Assembly (NCBI GenBank): GCA_001660395.1
Contig: LXWE01000002.1
Coordinates: 310,001 to 374,000 of the forward strand
Source of the DNA: Alteromonadaceae bacterium XY-R5
GTDB taxonomy: Bacteria > Pseudomonadota > Gammaproteobacteria > Enterobacterales > Alteromonadaceae
Direction: 5' to 3'
DNA length: 64,000 bases
Made by a program: the position numbers and the translations under genes. Below the pieces are notes generated by a model. That model worked only from the letters and a program-made list of their open reading frames with translations, made no database searches and was not told the DNA's origin. Below are positions 60,282 through 64,000 of this stretch, in pieces. Each line of letters opens with the position of its first letter. Within the stretch, counting starts at the first letter, position 1.

Positions 60282-61823
60282 TTACTCATAGCCGTAATAC
60301 ACCTCAAACTCGGCAATTTGTGGGGTGGAACTGGCCGCATTGATGACAAAACTGACTTTGGCCAGGTTGGTATCAGCAAAAGTAATCAGGTCTGGCACAC
60401 TGCTGCCGCTTGCCAGGGTTGCGCCAGTGTCATAGTTCAATAGCGTCCAACTGGTGATGGCATCTTCTTTACCACTCATAGAAACAATACGTACGGCATT
60501 AATGGTGGTGTTCAGATTTTTCACACTGATTGTGCCTGTGGTACTGCTGGGAGACCAATACGTCGTAATATCACCGTCTTTCACATTACCATAGCTGGTA
60601 CCACTGGCTTTAGAACTACCATCTGCACTGGCGCTCAAGGCCAGGTTTGTGCCGGTAGGCGTGCTGCCGCTGTCTCCTGTATCTCCACCTGTACTGCCAT
60701 CATCACCGGAATCGCTGTCGTCGGAACCATCATCTGGATCACTAATAACGCTGCAACTACCGTCAGATGTCGCCATATTGGTATCCGCACCGGCTGTTGC
60801 TGCCACTATGCCTGGGACGCAACTGGCGTCGTCCAGGCTATAGCTATATGGAATGCTAATTGATGTTGTTGATACAGGATCTGGCCCAGCGGGGTGGAGT
60901 TTGTCGCCGTCATCACTCCAGGTTACGTTATCCCAGATATTGCCGCTGACTTGCCAGTAGCCCATATCGTTGGTGTAAAAGGTACCCAGTGGATCTTTGG
61001 AATCTTCAAAATAGTTGTTGTCGGCGCGAATTTGTCCGCCAATGCGTGGGTTCATCCCTGATGAATTCAGGCTGTAATAGTGGTTGTTGTATGCGTGGGC
61101 AGTGGCATGACGCAGTAATGGCGTGCGAGAATCGATGTTGTAATAATAGTTATGGTGGAAGGTGACCGGGCCATTGGTGTCATCGCTGTCACTGGAGCCG
61201 ACGAGTCCTCCGCGACCAGAGTTACGCAGTATGCTGTATGAAAGGGTGACATACTGAGTGGTAGCCTTCATATCAAACAGGGCGTCGTAACCGTCGCTTT
61301 CACCTCCGCTGGCTTCCAGCGTAACGTGATCAACCCAGACATTAAACACATCGCTTTCCATGCCGATAGCGTCTCCCCCGTTAGAAGTGGGAGAGCCGGA
61401 CTTCTTCACATTTCGTACATGTACGTTTTGAATAATGATGTTAGAGGCATTGCGAATATGAATGCCAAGTTCATCAAACAGGGCGCCGTCACCTACACCA
61501 ATCAGAGTAATGTTACTTACGTCCTTAATTTCGATTTTATCTTCAGCAGTATTACAGCTATCGCCTGATACTTTACTGGTGTTACCGTGATTAATGGTGC
61601 CTTCCACCTGAATAATGATGGGGGTATCGCTGTCGGCGCGGTTACACAAGGCTTCGTGAATTTGTGTACCTGTGGTGGCATATACAACGCTACCACCGGC
61701 ACCGCCGGTGGTACCGCCATTTTGGCTGGCAAAGCCTGAATCAGCATAGTTCAGGCCACTAAATAGCAAGCTGCAAATAGCCGCAGTTAGTTTTAAAGGT
61801 TGCGGGTGTTTTATCGGGTTCAT
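60282..61823 (-). CDS. Pectate lyase, PL1, with C-terminal F5/8-type carbohydrate-binding-like domain
   Basis: This 513-residue secreted enzyme cleaves polygalacturonate by beta-elimination with calcium. It has a signal peptide (about 1-27) and a PL1 right-handed beta-helix (about 35-340). Landmarks are VWVDHVTLEASGGESDGYDALFDMKATTQYVTLSYSIL (DH...D ladder for calcium) and VTFHHNYYYNIDSRTPLLRHATAHAYNNHYY (catalytic Arg region). A Ser/Asp/Gly-rich linker (about 355-390: SDPDDGSDDSDSGDDGSTGG) leads to a discoidin-like domain of about 120 residues (NLALSASADGSSKASGTSYGNVKDGDITTYWSPS). It should feed the same pectin pathway as the locus at 10.7-20.7 kb, from which it is unlinked. Confidence 0.93.
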   Translation of the reverse strand: MNPIKHPQPLKLTAAICSLLFSGLNYADSGFASQNGGTTGGAGGSVVYATTGTQIHEALCNRADSDTPIIIQVEGTINHGNTSKVSGDSCNTAEDKIEIKDVSNITLIGVGDGALFDELGIHIRNASNIIIQNVHVRNVKKSGSPTSNGGDAIGMESDVFNVWVDHVTLEASGGESDGYDALFDMKATTQYVTLSYSILRNSGRGGLVGSSDSDDTNGPVTFHHNYYYNIDSRTPLLRHATAHAYNNHYYSLNSSGMNPRIGGQIRADNNYFEDSKDPLGTFYTNDMGYWQVSGNIWDNVTWSDDGDKLHPAGPDPVSTTSISIPYSYSLDDASCVPGIVAATAGADTNMATSDGSCSVISDPDDGSDDSDSGDDGSTGGDTGDSGSTPTGTNLALSASADGSSKASGTSYGNVKDGDITTYWSPSSTTGTISVKNLNTTINAVRIVSMSGKEDAITSWTLLNYDTGATLASGSSVPDLITFADTNLAKVSFVINAASSTPQIAEFEVYYGYE

Positions 61824-61940
61824 GTAGTTACCTTATATTCTGTGTAATAACGGTTAATCACAGCCCGTAATGTCCCAACCAGATCAGGCAAACCTCAGTT
61901 TACTAAAATGCTACCGGTGGCACTTTTGGGGCTTAAAAAT

Positions 61941-61954
61941 CCTCCCGAAGGAGG
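61941..61954 (-). terminator. UUCG-tetraloop terminator on the minus strand
   Basis: Read on the minus strand, CCTCC-TTCG-GGAGG is followed by ATTTTT, a textbook intrinsic terminator. It lies about 200 bases beyond the zinc-ribbon gene stop, so it may end that transcript or a small RNA of its own. The rest of the 335-bp gap 61824-62158 holds the pectate lyase promoter region and no recognisable gene. Confidence 0.7.
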
Positions 61955-62158
61955 CTTGTTGTAGAAAAGTGCCCACCAATTCAACAGCAATAAAGCAGGG
62001 GCACGCACAGAGTCTAGGGTAAAAATTAAACCTTGAAGTTTACAATTATCTAACAATTCAGATGCGAAACGAAAAGGTGAAAACTATTCAATATAGAAAT
62101 ATCTTTAAAGCTTGTTTGAGCTTCGCATTTTTATAATTAATTGAAATTTATGGCTTTA

Positions 62159-62656
62159 TTATAAAGTCAGATAGCGAGCAAGGCTTAACAAGGCATCGAG
62201 TTTATTTTCGCACCCGGCCCAGTTGTCATATTTATACGGGAGTTCCTGTAGATGTGATGGACGATGGGTATCAATCATTTGGGCTCTCAACAACGCCTTG
62301 TCTTTGTCGGTTAGCATTAGTGCCTGAAGCTTGGCGAGTTCGCCGCCATCCAGCCAAATGCCTCCACAACCTGGACATTCGTCAATTTCAACGACATGTA
62401 AAGGGCTGTAAAACCGTCTCGACATCACAGTGTCAGTGCAGACCGGACAACGAATTCTTATATTCAGGTCGGGCAGAGGTGCTTGAAATTGCGATAAATG
62501 CTTCACTAGCACTTCACCCCGCTTTTCCTCAGATTTCTCAAACAGAGGTAACGCATGCATTTCAAGAAATACGCCACCACAGGCCTGACTAATGTAAACA
62601 GGAACACCGCCTACTTTAACGTGGTTTAATTTGGTATGAGTTCTTGGGCATTGCAT
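62159..62656 (-). CDS. Zinc-ribbon (zf-TFIIB) protein
   Basis: This 165-residue protein has two zinc-ribbon halves: MQCPRTHTKLNHVKVGGVPVYISQACGGVFLE, in which the usual second Cys pair is partly changed, and RCPVCTDTVMSRRFYSPLHVVEIDECPGCGGIWLDGGELAKL, a full CxxC...CxxCGGxWLD motif. The zf-TFIIB family has no common function. Such proteins may bind nucleic acid or protein partners. It is a single gene. Confidence 0.82.
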   Translation of the reverse strand: MQCPRTHTKLNHVKVGGVPVYISQACGGVFLEMHALPLFEKSEEKRGEVLVKHLSQFQAPLPDLNIRIRCPVCTDTVMSRRFYSPLHVVEIDECPGCGGIWLDGGELAKLQALMLTDKDKALLRAQMIDTHRPSHLQELPYKYDNWAGCENKLDALLSLARYLTL

Positions 62657-62772
62657 ATTTACTTACCGCGCAAATAATTCATAAAGGATCAGTTATTTAA
62701 GTATTCTACCTTGTTGAATCTCAGTCTAAACGTTAAGGCGTTTAGATACCGCTGGGATTCATTTTGGGCCTG

Positions 62773-63210
62773 CTAAGCCGGTTCAAATATGGACTTAAAT
62801 GAAAATGCGTGGTCACTGTCGCCATATTTACGCAGATGCATGAGTCTATCTATTGCCTCTTCAATACTGGGAATATGTCCGTCTGTTATCCACCAAAGTA
62901 CATAACTTGCCTCAGGCAGGCGTGCAAACCATTCTCCCTTTCGACGCATGAAATCCCGATGCTGGGTTTTAAACATAAAGTCTTTTAGTTGCTCGACAGA
63001 TTGCCATACAGACATGTTGATGATCATATTTGGGTCATCAAAAGCCTTGATTTGGGTGGCATCGCCGGAGTCATCTTTTAAGCGCCAGATAAAGCCTGGG
63101 CTGGTTTCTGCAATGCCATTGATATGTTCAAGGTTATCGATAAAGTCTTTGATCTGTGGTGCATCCAGTAGGTATTTGGCTTGCGCAATATTCAGTTGTG
63201 CTAGTTGCAT
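62773..63210 (-). CDS. DUF3291 domain-containing protein
   Basis: This 145-residue ferredoxin-like (dimeric alpha/beta barrel) protein starts MQLAQLNIAQAKYLLDAPQIKDFIDNLEHINGIAETSPGFIWRL. It continues with NMSVWQSVEQLKDFMFKTQHRDFMRRKGEWF, which is the DUF3291 pattern. GGGAG lies seven bases before ATG 63210, so the longer frame from 63228 is not used. The family is often annotated near monooxygenases but has no proven activity. Confidence 0.8.
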   Translation of the reverse strand: MQLAQLNIAQAKYLLDAPQIKDFIDNLEHINGIAETSPGFIWRLKDDSGDATQIKAFDDPNMIINMSVWQSVEQLKDFMFKTQHRDFMRRKGEWFARLPEASYVLWWITDGHIPSIEEAIDRLMHLRKYGDSDHAFSFKSIFEPA

Positions 63211-63360
63211 CTTCGTTCTCCCTTGCACAGGCGTTGGCCTGATTCCCGTGTGTCAGTGCATAGTTGCGGTCACCTATCCATTAGATGGTGTTGGTGAAGT
63301 ATTATTCAAGTGGGTAGGAGCATTAGATCAATTATAGGGCGTGTATTTACGTGCAATCCC

Positions 63361-63624
63361 CTATTTTTCAGGCACATAGCGCTGTACACATTCATTGCCG
63401 CTGAAAGATTCTGCGCACTTACGACAGATGCAGGCTTTTCCTCTTAAAGTCGCAGGTACTTGCTTTAGCAAGGCTTCGGCAAAACTGATGTTTTTATCAA
63501 AACACCAGCACTGACTTTTTTTGTCTGTCCCGGTTTGGGCCATGCCACACTGGTTTGATTGATTGCATATGGGACAGTAGCTCGAGGGGGAATGGAATTG
63601 CGTTTGGCTCACTCGCTTTCTCAA
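63361..63624 (-). CDS. Cysteine-rich CWC family protein
   Basis: This protein of at most 87 residues has the CWC pattern: YCPICNQSNQCGMAQ, then CWCFD, and ACICRKCAESF. Eight Cys probably bind zinc. The start is uncertain: the frame opens with TTG 63624, and GTG 63612 is also possible. Neither has a strong ribosome site. Function unknown. Confidence 0.7.
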   Translation of the reverse strand: MRKRVSQTQFHSPSSYCPICNQSNQCGMAQTGTDKKSQCWCFDKNISFAEALLKQVPATLRGKACICRKCAESFSGNECVQRYVPEK

Positions 63625-63677
63625 AAGGTAAGGCTGATAGCAATGATAAAAGCTGCTGGATAATTAGCAATATTAAG

Positions 63678-63704
63678 ATAGAGACAGGCAATGCCTGTCT
63701 CTAT
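63678..63704. terminator. Strong hairpin between CWC and flavoprotein genes
   Basis: ATAGAGACAGG and CCTGTCTCTAT form an 11-bp stem around CAATG, 26 bases beyond the flavoprotein stop. Confidence 0.8.
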
Positions 63705-63729
63705 TTATCATTCATATAAATTGAAGCAT

Positions 63730-64000
63730 TTATACAAATGGCGATAGTGGGTCCGCTTGCTTAAAGGCGTCTGCCTTTATGGCCGCCGGAGGATAAATTA
63801 GCTGATTGGTAATGCTCTTTTTAATCTCCTTTGCCACATGGCGTACAGATTTGACATTCTGGTCCCAGGTTTCTGTATAAACCGCGCCCCAGGCGCCAAG
63901 GTCGATACAAGTCACGTAGTTGGGCTGTTGATAGGGAATAGAGGCAATGTTCACTAAGCTCGACATTGCATTATTGCCTGCAAACTTACCCATCGGGATA
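63730..64000 (-). CDS. NADH dehydrogenase-like FAD oxidoreductase, C-terminal fragment
   Basis: This is the final 89 codons of a gene whose start lies beyond the right edge. The frame stays open through the end and reads IPMGKFAGNNAMSSLVNIAS. The stretch IPYQQPNYVTCIDLGAWGAVYTETWDQ, followed by KEIKKSITNQLIYPP, is typical of the C-terminus of type-II NADH dehydrogenase-like pyridine-nucleotide oxidoreductases. The GKFAGNNA start corresponds to the end of the FAD domain. The active part is missing, so the substrate cannot be judged. Confidence 0.75.
   Translation of the reverse strand, partial: IPMGKFAGNNAMSSLVNIASIPYQQPNYVTCIDLGAWGAVYTETWDQNVKSVRHVAKEIKKSITNQLIYPPAAIKADAFKQADPLSPFV

Noticed and set aside
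1-64000. CRISPR arrays, toxin-antitoxin or phage-defence systems, transposases, tRNA or rRNA genes
   Set aside because: Looked for and not seen. No regularly spaced repeats, no TPsiC-like arms with matching acceptor stems, and no recognisable defence or mobile-element proteins.

Overview
The window reads as chromosomal DNA of a marine, polysaccharide-degrading gammaproteobacterium, most likely Alteromonadales/Alteromonadaceae. This is an inference from the style of the TonB receptor, the DUF3718 and DUF2845 genes, the hybrid sensor kinase, the EmrAB-type efflux operon and the many LysR regulators. No rRNA, tRNA, CRISPR array, transposase, integrase or phage gene was seen. Both edges cut genes: an rluF-like pseudouridine synthase on the left and an NADH dehydrogenase-like flavoprotein on the right.

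Left part (1-10.7 kb). After rluF comes a large CHASE-PAS hybrid histidine kinase, a DUF2845 protein, a HAD phosphatase and a DUF3718 protein. A 730-bp gene-free stretch then leads into a visibly more AT-rich block: rhodanese, MnmA-type tRNA thiolase, DUF2938 membrane protein, OsmC peroxidase, TetR repressor, MFS efflux pump and thioredoxin. Three copies of one 22-bp palindrome sit in front of the OsmC gene and between the tetR and pump genes, which ties these genes into one TetR regulon.

Pectin part (10.7-20.7 kb). This is a rhamnogalacturonan I utilisation locus: DUF1961 (YesU-like), a Tat-exported PL26/YetA-like protein, a PL11 lyase lipoprotein, a GH105 unsaturated rhamnogalacturonyl hydrolase, a GPH-family permease and a PL22 oligogalacturonate lyase that carries a signal peptide. 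Extracellular or periplasmic lyases would make unsaturated oligomers, the permease would import them and GH105 would finish them. A PL1 pectate lyase with a C-terminal carbohydrate-binding-like domain lies apart at 60.3-61.8 kb.

Beta-glucan part (25-32.6 kb). A GH16 lipoprotein with three tandem C-terminal repeats, followed by a TonB-dependent receptor, forms a two-gene operon behind a LacI-type palindrome. A second, perfect palindrome lies inside the GH16 gene. A chemotaxis receptor follows beyond a terminator.

Right part (32.6-64 kb). This is mixed housekeeping and stress content: glutaredoxin 2, BluB, FKBP, a NYN nuclease-like protein, two VOC proteins, four LysR genes (each with a neighbouring enzyme or transporter), an XRE/membrane-protein pair with its own repeated operator, a NhaC-like antiporter, an Old Yellow Enzyme, an exported DJ-1-like protein with a GST, and a TetR-controlled EmrAB/outer-membrane-factor efflux operon. 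It also holds two MscS channels flanking a tyrosine phosphatase, then zinc-ribbon, DUF3291 and CWC small proteins. A structured, repeat-like non-coding element (39.88-40.11 kb) and several strong hairpins are the most notable non-coding signals.
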